Shown piece after piece: positions 1-6,478 of a stretch of 15,813 nt of DNA (its first letter is position 1; the number at the start of each line of letters is the position of its first letter). Source of the DNA: Candidatus Staskawiczbacteria bacterium (GTDB lineage: Bacteria > Patescibacteriota > Minisyncoccia > Minisyncoccales > Staskawiczbacteraceae); assembly GCA_016866675.1 (NCBI GenBank), contig VGLO01000015.1, forward strand, positions 1 through 15,813, in the 5' to 3' direction. Below the pieces are notes generated by a model. It worked only from the letters and a program-made list of their open reading frames with translations. It was not told where the DNA came from and made no database searches. Position numbers and translations under genes: made by a program.

Positions 1-733
1 CGAGCGACTTCTTTTGTAATACAAGTTTTGCTTTTTCTACACGATAGGTTTCCTTTTCAATATCTTGTTCTAAATAACCGCTAAGAAGTCGCTCCAACTT
101 CAAATTGATAGCAGAAATTTTTTCCTGTTTTTCTTTCACACAAGCAGTCAAAGACTGGGTGGAATTTTTGTGTTCCTCCAGTGCCATGTGGTTTAGTTCC
201 TCCGCCCAGTCTTTGGGTAAAGAAACTTTTTGAATTTCGGATGATAACTGGCGATCTAATTCTTCTTCCCGAATACAAGGTTCGGGACATTTCATATCTT
301 TACGCTTTTTCGTGCAGTGATAGTAAGTATAGTTATGCACATTTCCATTCTTCTGTTTTTTAACCTTGTATTCGCCAGTTATCATCATTCCACAAGAAGC
401 GCAGGAAATAAGCCTGCAAAAAGGTTGTGGTTCATTTTGTGGTTTTCGTTCAGGTTGTCCACGCTTCCGCAACACTTCCTGCGCTTCATCAAAAAGTTTC
501 TTTGAAATGATTGGCTCGTGCTTACCTTCGTGAAGTTCGCCAGCGTAGTTAAAAAGTCCAACATAGAACGGATTGGACAAAATGAAAGCCACTCTTGTTT
601 TTGAGATTCTCTTTCCGGAGCGCGTAGATATTCCGTTCTTCGCCAAAAAGGTAGCGATATCTTCTAACCTTTGATTTCCTTTCACATATCGTTCGAAAGC
701 CAAGCGCAATATTTTCGCTTTTTTCTTTTCCAC
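1..733 (-). pseudogene. Large serine recombinase, C-terminal part only (5'-truncated, runs off left edge)
   Basis: Manual translation of the minus strand gives an open frame of about 265 codons, bounded upstream by a stop at 800-802 and leaving the window at base 1. In order it shows a Recombinase-domain segment (AFERYVKGNQRLEDIATFLA, then SNPFYVGLFNYAGELHEGKH and IISKKLFDEAQ), a zinc beta-ribbon (CRLISCASCGMM, then YYHCTKK and KCPEPC), and the helical coiled-coil tail. These are the DNA-binding parts of large serine recombinases of the transposon/phage integrase type. The N-terminal resolvase domain with the catalytic serine is absent. Homology to the family begins near 735 and the sequence just upstream is a terminator hairpin. 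GTG at 731-733 is the only plausible start, with no ribosome-binding site. It is most likely a dead remnant of the element that brought in the neighbouring defence genes. The family call is firm; the pseudogene status is inferred. Confidence 0.8.
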
Positions 734-740
734 TTTCTGT

Positions 741-803
741 AAATAAAAAATAGTGAGGATGTCCCCACTATGACAAACAAAAAGTGACTCACTTTTGAGT
801 CAC
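741..803 (-). terminator. Tandem intrinsic terminators after the 241-aa gene
   Basis: Two hairpins follow the minus-strand gene. The first (784-803) has a perfect 8-bp stem GTGACTCA/TGAGTCAC, a 4-nt loop and then TTTTTGTTT. The second (750-771) has stem ATAGTG/CACTAT plus an inner GG/CC, followed by TTTTTTATTT. They insulate the recombinase remnant from the gene upstream of it. Confidence 0.75.
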
Positions 804-830
804 CCGATTCTTTTAGGTTTTGTAGCTACT

Positions 831-1556
831 TTACCCAAATAATTCTTTCCTTATTCTTAGTTTGCTTAAGTCCCATTCCATTAAATCTTCTACACCAAGT
901 TTCTCTTTTACTTTCTCGTTCACGGCCAGCATAGTGTCATAAATATAACGATTGCCCTTTTTGGAACCGGTAATATCAATAGCATTCGCTAGATCATTTT
1001 CTGCAATCCACTCACCAATAGGACGACCAAAAACAGTCTTACACAATTCAAATTGATTACCTGCTGGAATTGAACACGACTTATCCAAAAGAAATATTTT
1101 ACCTTCTTTCTCATTAAATACTGGTTTTTGTGGGTAAAGACCAATTTTTTTAAAAACAGCATCCAGAGAAGATGGCGATGCAATAATTTTAGATAATAAT
1201 TTTATATCTGTGTTTAAAATCACTACACCAAAATCATGCAGTGAAGCATACTTAACAGTTTTTTCCTTAAAATTCCCTTCTTTAGTTTCCCTAGTAATTA
1301 TCTTTAATTCTTTGATGGGCTCTTTAGTGACTAAGTCTATATTTTCATTTAAAAATTCATCCATTTTATCTGGCTCCCCATTATGATGCCAAGGCATTAT
1401 TCCAAAATCTATTGCCCCTGCTTCTTTTAAGATATTTAGAACATGCAAACAAACATCGTTCTTAATCTTAAACTTTTCTTCAAACCAATCAAAAGAATAC
1501 ACGCTTCCACCAAATTCTTTGAGATATTTTGCCAACAATACAATTTCTTTTTCCAT
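831..1556 (-). CDS. Unrecognised 241-aa protein, possible winged-helix N-terminus
   Basis: I do not recognise this family. The first 50 or so residues (LLAKYLKEFGGSVYSFDWFE, then a helix ending in LKEAGAIDFG) read like a winged-helix module. The C-terminal third is the most ordered part, with the motif FGRPIGEWIAENDLANAID followed by an Arg/Tyr-rich stretch and a helix ending in KLRIRKELFG. There is no signal peptide or membrane segment. It is transcribed away from the structured RNA and nuclease at 1668-2443, and has its own tandem terminators. A TATAAT lies at 1560-1565, only three bases before the ATG, so the message may be leaderless or the true start may lie slightly downstream. Position in a restriction-modification island suggests a defence or regulatory role, but nothing in the sequence proves it. 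Confidence 0.6.
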   Translation of the reverse strand: MEKEIVLLAKYLKEFGGSVYSFDWFEEKFKIKNDVCLHVLNILKEAGAIDFGIMPWHHNGEPDKMDEFLNENIDLVTKEPIKELKIITRETKEGNFKEKTVKYASLHDFGVVILNTDIKLLSKIIASPSSLDAVFKKIGLYPQKPVFNEKEGKIFLLDKSCSIPAGNQFELCKTVFGRPIGEWIAENDLANAIDITGSKKGNRYIYDTMLAVNEKVKEKLGVEDLMEWDLSKLRIRKELFG

Positions 1557-1667
1557 TCCATTATACTGCTACCGAACAAATCTTTTTTCAAGTCAAAAGC
1601 GTAAATTAAACGTGGAAAATAATCAGCATAAGTGGTAAAGTAAATCAACAATTTAATAATGAGCCTA

Positions 1668-1799
1668 ACCCCATAGAAGGTCTATGGGTATGGCACCAAA
1701 GTCTAAACAAGCATAAAGATCCATCACGGAATCTGCTTGTTTAGCCATATCGGGAAACCGGTATGAGAGGCTTCGAGCCTCTGTCCGTGGTGGTTTTTT
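1668..1799 (+). ncRNA. Strongly folded RNA element with pseudoknot or switch topology, ending in T6
   Basis: Four stems can be read directly. P1: CCCATAG/CTATGGG, 1670-1676 with 1682-1688. P2: CTAAACAAGC/GCTTGTTTAG, 1703-1712 with 1735-1744, extended by AGAT/ATCT (1717-1720 with 1731-1734). P3: CATATCGG/CCGGTATG, 1746-1753 with 1758-1765, capped by a GAAA tetraloop and containing one G-U. P4: AGAGGC/GCCTCT, 1766-1771 with 1777-1782. The whole 10-nt loop of P2 (CCATCACGGA, 1721-1730) is complementary, with one G-U, to TCCGTGGTGG at 1784-1793, and T6 follows at once (1794-1799). The nuclease ATG is at 1802. So it is either a stand-alone RNA with a pseudoknot terminator or a 5' leader that controls the nuclease by attenuation. 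It matches no riboswitch or ribozyme consensus I know. A weak AT-rich -10 (TAATAAT, near 1653-1659) would start transcription just before P1. Confidence 0.65.
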
Positions 1800-1801
1800 G
1801 T

Positions 1802-2443
1802 ATGAAAAAAACAGGATTTGATATTAAAAAAACGCTATCAGATTTATCTCAGGAAAGAAAAATATTCCATTCCGAAGCAGATTTTCAGTTCGCCTTGGCT
1901 TGGCTGATACAAAAGCAATTTCCTAACGCAGTAATTAGATTGGAAAGGAATTTTGGTAAGGAAAGAAAAGAGTATCTGGATATATGGATAAAGATAGATA
2001 GTTATTTTTATTTTATAGAGCTAAAGTATAAAACCAAAAAACTTGAAATTAATGATAATGGAGAAGACTTTTTACTAACAGAACAAAGTTCTACCGATAC
2101 TGGAGCCTATGATTTTATAAAAGATATCGCAAGAATAGAAAGATTTACTCAAAGTAATAAAAAAGCCATTGGATATGTAATCATGCTTACAAACGAAGGT
2201 TTTTACTGGAAGGAAGCAAGGAACCCAAATACCAATGATGCAGAATTCAAACTTTGCGAGGGTAGGAATATAAATGGTGATTTAAGCTGGGGACCAAAAA
2301 CATCTTTAGGCGTAATGCAGGGAAGGGAAAAAACAATATGTCTTAGCGGGTCCTATACATTAAACTGGCATACTTATTCATCTTTTCTTGAAAAATTAAC
2401 AGAGTTCAAATACCTATTAGTTAGTGTAAACCACAATAGTTAG
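1802..2443 (+). CDS. PD-(D/E)XK-like nuclease, 213 aa
   Basis: The protein has the layout of a restriction-endonuclease-like fold. An N-terminal helix carries Glu25 (HSEADFQFALAWL). Then comes a strand with Asp60 (KEYLDIWIKI), and a second strand with Glu73 and Lys75 (FYFIELKYKTKK), giving a plausible E...D...ExK site. The second half (YDFIKDIARIERF, YVIMLTNEGFYW, LSGSYTLNWHTYS) resembles conserved hypothetical proteins of about 200-220 aa seen beside defence genes. An upstream in-frame start at 1763 would be translated from inside the folded RNA and yields a low-complexity RGFEPL sequence, so ATG 1802 is preferred. It begins two bases after the T6 of the RNA element and has its own terminator. 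Target and partner are unknown, and no methyltransferase of its own is evident unless it shares the one at 3469-5055. Confidence 0.65.
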   Translation: MKKTGFDIKKTLSDLSQERKIFHSEADFQFALAWLIQKQFPNAVIRLERNFGKERKEYLDIWIKIDSYFYFIELKYKTKKLEINDNGEDFLLTEQSSTDTGAYDFIKDIARIERFTQSNKKAIGYVIMLTNEGFYWKEARNPNTNDAEFKLCEGRNINGDLSWGPKTSLGVMQGREKTICLSGSYTLNWHTYSSFLEKLTEFKYLLVSVNHNS

Positions 2444-2464
2444 TACTAATCTGCCTTTGCACCC

Positions 2465-2503
2465 ATTGTTTAAGCCTATTAGCAGGGGTTTAAGCAATTT
2501 TTT
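2465..2503 (+). terminator. Intrinsic terminator after the nuclease gene
   Basis: ATTGTTTAAGCC (2465-2476) pairs with GGTTTAAGCAAT (2487-2498) over 12 bp, two of them G-U, around a 10-nt loop. T6 follows (2498-2503). The arms look like direct repeats of GTTTAAGC but also pair as a hairpin through the wobbles. Confidence 0.6.
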
Positions 2504-2597
2504 CAAAAAATCCAGATAATTCTACCTTGAACCCAGAGAATGGTTTTTTTATTTACAATGTCTCGACCCTTTGGTACGATTGACTATAAAGATTTCT

Positions 2598-3494
2598 ATG
2601 GATTACAAAAGCTTAATAAAAAAACTTAGCCAGGAAATACCCAAAAATATTGTTGACCTTGAGGTAGGGCGAAAACGAGGCACTGCACCCACTCAGGCTT
2701 TTTCGGATTTTTTAACCCACAGTGAACAAGGAGATTGGGCTGAATTATTATTTTTTAATACATTAAAGAATGCAGGCTTACCCTATATTCCAGTAAAGTA
2801 CGGTAAATCAGATAAAATAATCGCAGGAGATGTAAAATTTAAAGATTTCTACGAAGCGTATCAAGACGAATTAGATTCTATTGGTAAAAGACCTGACATC
2901 CTCTTATTTAAGCCTGAAGATTATCAAAAAGAATGGGGCACCGATATAAGTAATCTTTCGCAAAGCGAATTAGAGGCCATAGTTCCAAAAGCAATTGCTG
3001 GATTTGAGGTAAGGTCCAGTGCGTATCTAACAAAAAAGTTTATTGCGAAAAAAGATAGACCATTTTTAAGTTTTACACCAAAAGTAGAAGATTTGTTAGT
3101 GGTCTTAAAATGGGTTACTACATTTGGAGTTCCCCATTTCTATGTTCAGGTGTTCTTTGATGCTATTTATATTATATCTTTTGAAGAAATACTGCTTTTA
3201 CTGAAGAATGGTGAGATTAAAGAAAAAGGCGTGAAAAATAAAAAAATTATCGGACAAATAGATGCTAACTCTGCTTTCGTAATCGAGAAAAACCCAAAAA
3301 ATCAATATAAAGAAACGATACACATCTACTTAGATAGAGGTCATGTTTTAAGTGACGAAGTCGAAGTTCCTAATTTAGTAGGCAGCAGAAAAGAATTAGC
3401 TGGTGGTCGTTTGTTGCACTACGTTGTTTTTGAGGGCGGCAGTGCGAAAATCGATAAAGATGAATTATTTAAGCTAATTGATAATACTTTCTAA
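2598..3494 (+). CDS. AccI-like type II restriction endonuclease, 298 aa
   Basis: The sequence reads as a member of the RE_AccI family, whose founder AccI cuts GT^MKAC. Family landmarks in order: TAPTQAFSDFLTHSEQGDWAE (about 29-49), KYGKSDKIIAGD (67-78), IGKRPDILLF (95-104), GFEVRSSAYL (135-144), VEDLLVVLKW (163-172), GVPHFYVQVFFD (177-188) and a C-terminal RKELAGGRLLHYVVFE. RPD(99-100)...GFEVR is the probable metal-binding core, a PD-(D/E)XK variant with Arg in the usual Lys position. ATG 2598 is chosen over a TTG at 2571 because family similarity begins just after it. There is no Shine-Dalgarno, but a TATAAA lies 9 nt upstream, so it may be leaderless. The gene converges on the methyltransferase and overlaps it by 26 bp at the 3' ends. 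Specificity is inferred from family only. Confidence 0.82.
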   Translation: MDYKSLIKKLSQEIPKNIVDLEVGRKRGTAPTQAFSDFLTHSEQGDWAELLFFNTLKNAGLPYIPVKYGKSDKIIAGDVKFKDFYEAYQDELDSIGKRPDILLFKPEDYQKEWGTDISNLSQSELEAIVPKAIAGFEVRSSAYLTKKFIAKKDRPFLSFTPKVEDLLVVLKWVTTFGVPHFYVQVFFDAIYIISFEEILLLLKNGEIKEKGVKNKKIIGQIDANSAFVIEKNPKNQYKETIHIYLDRGHVLSDEVEVPNLVGSRKELAGGRLLHYVVFEGGSAKIDKDELFKLIDNTF

Positions 3495-5055
3495 AGGTTA
3501 AATCTGCTTTATTTATAAATTCTTTTCTTTCTTCTTCTTTTGAACTTAAAAGCATTGCCTGTAATTTTTTAAGGTTTTCGAAATCCATAGAGGAGAGTGT
3601 GTTAAAATTAAAGACTAAAGACTTATTAATGTCATTGGGTTCGAACTTTTCTAATCCATCTCCATACTCTCTTTTTTCATAATCAAGTAGTTTTTTGGCA
3701 AAATCCGTATTTAGATAAATAAATAAAATATCTAAGTATTTTTTTTCTTTAGAGGGATAAAATGAATGAAAGCAGGTCAGATTCTTGCAATTACTATCGT
3801 TCCAGATAAATTTAATTCCCTTCCTTCCAAAAACGGAAACCCATATATTAGAAACCTCCCTATTTTCCAAGGAATACCAAGGACTTCTGTTTTTTGTTAA
3901 AAATCTATTATTTATACCATCCCTTTCCCCTTTCTTTATATAAGAAAGGCAATTCTCATTTTCAGATGCCTTTCCATTAAACAGATAAACCTTTTTGTTT
4001 TGTTTAACTAAATCAGAGAAGTCCTCCTTCCTAAATTTAATATCTTTCGCAAACACAGATTTTGCAACACACGGGATAACACACTCATCGGGAATATTAA
4101 ATTTATTTTTCTCTTCAGGGGTTAAGATAAAATATTCATTCGAGCCCGTAGCTATTCCCCTGGAGAATCTACCTATTTCAGAAAATGGTATTAAGTACTC
4201 ACTTTTCTTAATCTCATTACCATTAAAATAATTTCTCCATTTTATCTTTGGATTTAGTTTATCAAAACTAATTGAAATTTTTTTGCATTTTTCAAGGAAA
4301 CCATTTAAATCTTTTAATTCTGCGATGTCTAAAATATTTAAAAAATTGATTTCCGTGGGCTTTACATTAGTTTTTTCAGCTAAAACTATTGCTGATGTAG
4401 TAAGAGCATTATCAAAAACATTCTCCTTAAAATTAATATTTATAATATTTAAGGCAATACCAGATTGAATTAGGTAGCTCTTAATACTTTCTCCATAATT
4501 AGCATTCAAGAATTCACTAGGAATAATAAAAGCCAATCGCCCTCCGTCTTTAAGTAAATTTAAAGACTTAACAAGAAACCAGCAATAGATATTGGTTTGA
4601 ATACTAAACTTAAAATATGTTTTAGAACAAATTTCTTGATATATCTTGTCTTTGTTATCTATGAAGTGGTGTTTGTAGTAAGGGGGATTTGCAATAATGC
4701 CATCATATTTTTTATTCCAAGAAGTATTGAAAAAGTCTTGATTTACAACATTAGCCTTAATGTCTAATCTGGAAAATAATTCTATTAGTTTCTCTGAAAG
4801 GTTTTCATCTATTTCCCATGCATCAAATGCAACCTTTTTATCCTTCTTCTTAGATGCTATCGCCCTCTCAAAAACTCCTAAGCCAGATGCTGGGTCAAGG
4901 ATAGAAAGGTCATTTTTTTTGTTGAGCAAAACCCAATCAGCCATAAATGAAGCTATCTCAAAGGGTGTAAAGAACTGCCCGAGTTTTCTTCGATATTGAA
5001 TGTTTTGTTTTTGGGAGTAATCTTTCTCTAATTTGTTATCGTAGTAGTAAGCCAT
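3469..5055 (-). CDS. N6-adenine DNA methyltransferase of the AccI-like system, 528 aa
   Basis: This is a class I SAM-dependent methyltransferase with gamma-type motif order: motif X QFFTP (27-31), motif I DPASGLGVF (54-62, SAM binding), and motif IV NPPY (123-126), the catalytic signature of N6-adenine methylases. The region after about residue 280 (SRGIATGSNEYFILTPEE onward) resembles the target-recognition part of Eco57I/TaqI-type enzymes. Length fits M.AccI-like enzymes. It would methylate the site cut by the convergent endonuclease to protect host DNA. The two genes share 26 bp at their ends, so they are transcribed toward each other and antisense interference is possible. No Shine-Dalgarno precedes the ATG; the upstream 50 bp is very AT-rich (ATATATTATATATT). 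No separate controller (C) protein gene was found. Confidence 0.88.
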   Translation of the reverse strand: MAYYYDNKLEKDYSQKQNIQYRRKLGQFFTPFEIASFMADWVLLNKKNDLSILDPASGLGVFERAIASKKKDKKVAFDAWEIDENLSEKLIELFSRLDIKANVVNQDFFNTSWNKKYDGIIANPPYYKHHFIDNKDKIYQEICSKTYFKFSIQTNIYCWFLVKSLNLLKDGGRLAFIIPSEFLNANYGESIKSYLIQSGIALNIININFKENVFDNALTTSAIVLAEKTNVKPTEINFLNILDIAELKDLNGFLEKCKKISISFDKLNPKIKWRNYFNGNEIKKSEYLIPFSEIGRFSRGIATGSNEYFILTPEEKNKFNIPDECVIPCVAKSVFAKDIKFRKEDFSDLVKQNKKVYLFNGKASENENCLSYIKKGERDGINNRFLTKNRSPWYSLENREVSNIWVSVFGRKGIKFIWNDSNCKNLTCFHSFYPSKEKKYLDILFIYLNTDFAKKLLDYEKREYGDGLEKFEPNDINKSLVFNFNTLSSMDFENLKKLQAMLLSSKEEERKEFINKADLTFRKYYQLA

Positions 5056-5208
5056 TAATATATTATATATTATTTTAAGCAGTTAAAAAACCTAAAAAAT
5101 TTTATTGTCAAAATGCTAAAAAAGTGATAGTTCTACCTATTAATCTTGACATATAACTATTATCGGCTAATATATCAGTCATTCCTCCTTAAAAAAGATT
5201 TATCCACA

Positions 5209-5238
5209 TTGACAGGTCTTTTGCCAAAAAGTTATAAT
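5209..5238 (+). promoter_or_regulatory. Consensus sigma70-type promoter for the second folded RNA
   Basis: TTGACA (5209-5214) and TATAAT (5233-5238) are both perfect, with an 18-bp spacer. The start is expected at about 5241-5246. This is among the strongest promoters in the window and no long reading frame starts just behind it, which supports an RNA product. Confidence 0.75.
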
Positions 5239-5240
5239 TA

Positions 5241-5413
5241 GGGTGCGACACAATTTCCTTTACAAGAAATCCAGTTTTAACAAATCGCAACCTGATTAAA
5301 CTCGCTTATAGAGGGTGCGGCGTCAAGAAATTGATGTCGCAATCAGTTCCAAGATAAAATTAAAACTTTTTTCTTAGTAATTGACGTCGTACCCTTTGGA
5401 AGCGAGTTTTTTA
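5241..5413 (+). ncRNA. Candidate structured RNA of about 170 nt with crossing helices and T6 end
   Basis: Behind the perfect promoter are two long helices in crossing order. Helix A: TGCGACACAATTTC (5244-5257) pairs with 5327-5341 over 14 bp with one bulge. Helix B: AGGGTGCGGCGTCAA (5312-5326) pairs with 5381-5395 over 15 bp with two G-U, and is continued by AAACTCGCTT/AAGCGAGTTT (5298-5307 with 5400-5409) across a 4/4 internal loop. T6 follows (5407-5412), so helix B doubles as a terminator stem. The 5' end can instead fold locally (5241-5248 with 5285-5293, enclosing ATTTC/GAAAT), which would exclude helix A, as in a switch. ACTCGCTT recurs at 5416-5423 and can steal the 3' arm of helix B. 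It could be a stand-alone RNA or the leader of the 51-aa gene at 5471. No known family was recognised; 6S RNA does not fit because the 5' and 3' ends do not pair. Confidence 0.55.
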
Positions 5414-5422
5414 ATACTCGCT

Positions 5423-5640
5423 TGGTTCGAACATGGGGTCGGTCATAATACAATTAAAAAGATTTTTACCATGGGAATAAAAAATCCATGGCATTCCGTC
5501 AAACAACCAGTTTACCATAACCATAGTGAATGCAATACTGGAAACAATATTGAAAAAGAAAACTGGAGAAGTGGAACAGGTGGTAAGCGTTTGTGCGATG
5601 AATGCAAAGATTGGGCAAGGAAATAAACTTGTTCGAACCA
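5423..5640. repeat. 11-bp inverted repeat flanking the 51-aa gene
   Basis: TGGTTCGAACA (5423-5433) and its exact reverse complement TGTTCGAACCA (5630-5640) bracket the small gene, ending 38 bp before its start and beginning 4 bp after its stop. The core GGTTCGAAC is the consensus tRNA T-loop sequence, so the repeat may be a recombination target mimic, or simply an RNA stem that encloses the coding region. Confidence 0.5.
5471..5626 (+). CDS. Small Cys/His-rich (putative zinc-binding) protein, 51 aa
   Basis: ATG 5471 starts a 51-aa protein with a compact conserved-looking core: an aromatic N-terminus (NPWHSVKQPVYHNHSEC), a TGNNIEKENWR segment, then GTGGKRLCDECKDWAR. The H-x-H-x2-C and C-x2-C groups make a plausible single zinc site. 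Similar tiny proteins with a GTGGK..LC.EC pattern occur in varied bacteria, but I know no assigned function. The open frame extends upstream to 5381 without a stop; that part overlaps the RNA element and looks non-coding. No Shine-Dalgarno is evident. A clear terminator follows the stop. Confidence 0.65.
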   Translation: MGIKNPWHSVKQPVYHNHSECNTGNNIEKENWRSGTGGKRLCDECKDWARK

Positions 5641-5645
5641 TCAGC

Positions 5646-5668
5646 CGCCTTCTGGCGGTTTTTGGTTG
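5646..5668 (+). terminator. Intrinsic terminator after the 51-aa gene
   Basis: GCCGCC-TTCT-GGCGGT is followed by TTTTGGTT: a short GC-rich stem with a T-tract, 20 bp after the stop. Confidence 0.7.
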
Positions 5669-5749
5669 GTCTAATTTTACTATTTTAAACTAAACTACTG
5701 CGAATTGCTTGATTTCGGACAATTTCTCCTTTAGCATAGACATATAGTT

Positions 5750-5784
5750 CAAGTCCTCAAAAATTATAATAAGGTTTGGACTTG
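5750..5784. promoter_or_regulatory. Inverted repeat around a TATAAT box, possible operator
   Basis: CAAGTCC (5750-5756) and GGACTTG (5778-5784) flank a central TATAAT that reads on both strands within AAATTATAATAAGG. A regulator bound here would cover a -10 box. On the minus strand a 17-codon frame starts near 5742 but has no recognisable relatives. The 5670-5800 stretch otherwise shows nothing I can name. Confidence 0.3.
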
Positions 5785-5799
5785 GGCACCAGAAACAAA

Positions 5800-5833
5800 C
5801 TAAAAACCCACGTGTAAAAGCGTGGGTTTTTAG
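5800..5833. terminator. Bidirectional terminator, serving the 3D-domain gene
   Basis: A perfect 13-bp stem CTAAAAACCCACG/CGTGGGTTTTTAG around an 8-nt loop, with A-rich and T-rich flanks so it can work both ways. It lies 8 bp past the minus-strand stop at 5841. Confidence 0.85.
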
Positions 5834-5840
5834 TTTTAAT

Positions 5841-6281
5841 TTAGCTTTCTAAAACTTCAATTTCAGTAATTTTTGCTCCAAAGTTTTTTGCCAATTGCTT
5901 CTCTGGCATCCAAATATCAACATGATATAATCCCTTTCTTCTATGCATTCTGTCTTGAACTATAAACACCTTATCTCCATACAATTCAGGAATCCTAATC
6001 TTAGTACCAAAGGGCAACATATTATTGGCAATAATACCGTCTTCAACATGCTTACCTGAAGCAGTAATAACTCCTGGCTTACCAGGAATTCCAGTAGTTT
6101 CTTCCCAAGCACTTGAATAAGCAGTAATCACCATCTTAACAGTTTTCTCAACCTCGTACTGATCAGATAGAGTTTGTTTTTCAAAATCAGCATTTATTAC
6201 ATGGGGTTTTGATATTCCATATAATGACGCTCCAAGAACCATACCTACCAAAATAGAGCGAAATAATAGTGATTTATTCAT
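5841..6281 (-). CDS. 3D-domain (RlpA/double-psi barrel-like) exported protein, 146 aa
   Basis: An N-terminal hydrophobic segment (LLFRSILVGMVLGASLYG, about 5-22) after MNKS serves as signal anchor. A linker follows, then a 3D domain: VITAYSS (51-57), TASGKHVEDGIIANN (73-87), LPFGTKIRIPELYG (89-102), VFIVQDRM (105-112) and YHVDIWMPEKQLAKNFG (119-135). 3D domains occur in cell-wall lytic enzymes such as MltA, Sps and YocH, so a role in peptidoglycan turnover outside the membrane is likely. Of the three family aspartates, D110 and D122 are present, but the first (usually in AVDP) is replaced by Asn (IANN, 85-87 region). An upstream in-frame start at 6341 would put 20 hydrophilic residues ahead of the signal and lie at the transcription start, so ATG 6281 is preferred. 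It is a single-gene unit with its own promoter and terminator. Confidence 0.8.
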   Translation of the reverse strand: MNKSLLFRSILVGMVLGASLYGISKPHVINADFEKQTLSDQYEVEKTVKMVITAYSSAWEETTGIPGKPGVITASGKHVEDGIIANNMLPFGTKIRIPELYGDKVFIVQDRMHRRKGLYHVDIWMPEKQLAKNFGAKITEIEVLES

Positions 6282-6331
6282 ATAATTTGGTTTAATTCTA
6301 TATAAAAAAGCCCTGTTCAGGCTATACATCC

Positions 6332-6360
6332 ATACTATCATAAATAAGGGCCTATGTCAA
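6332..6360 (-). promoter_or_regulatory. Promoter of the 3D-domain gene
   Basis: On the minus strand, TTGACA (6360-6355), a 17-bp spacer, then TAGTAT (6337-6332). The predicted start near 6325 gives a leader of about 45 nt that contains AGCC-TGAACA-GGGCT plus T6, a weak hairpin that could attenuate. Confidence 0.6.
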
Positions 6361-6439
6361 TAGTTATGCAATACAGTAGAAAATCTGTCAATAACCCTCT
6401 TTTTGCCCTAAAATGAAACACTTTTTCACGAAAAATCTA

Positions 6440-6475
6440 CAAAATAAAAAGGATTGGCGGAAGCCCAATCCTTGA
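6440..6475 (-). terminator. Terminator after the 86-aa gene
   Basis: GGATTGGGC/GCCAATCC hairpin (6451-6471) with one bulged base and a GGAA-type loop, followed on the minus strand by TTTTTATTTT, just past the stop at 6479. Confidence 0.8.
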
Positions 6476-6478
6476 TTT

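Noticed and set aside
1668..1799. The folded RNA as a tRNA, tmRNA, IscB/TnpB guide RNA or known riboswitch
   Set aside because: No acceptor stem or true T-loop spacing, no IscB/TnpB gene nearby, and none of the riboswitch core motifs I know.
1763..1801. N-terminal extension of the nuclease gene (MRGFEPL...)
   Set aside because: It is translated from the P4 hairpin of the folded RNA; RGFEPL-type sequence is a typical artefact of structured RNA, and ATG 1802 gives a clean start.
5108..5182. 24-codon minus-strand frame after AAGGAGGA
   Set aside because: The Shine-Dalgarno is only one base from the ATG, too close to work, and the peptide has no recognisable features.
5241..5413. The second RNA as 6S RNA
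   Set aside because: 6S RNA needs its 5' and 3' ends paired into one rod with a central bubble; here the 5' end pairs internally and the helices cross.
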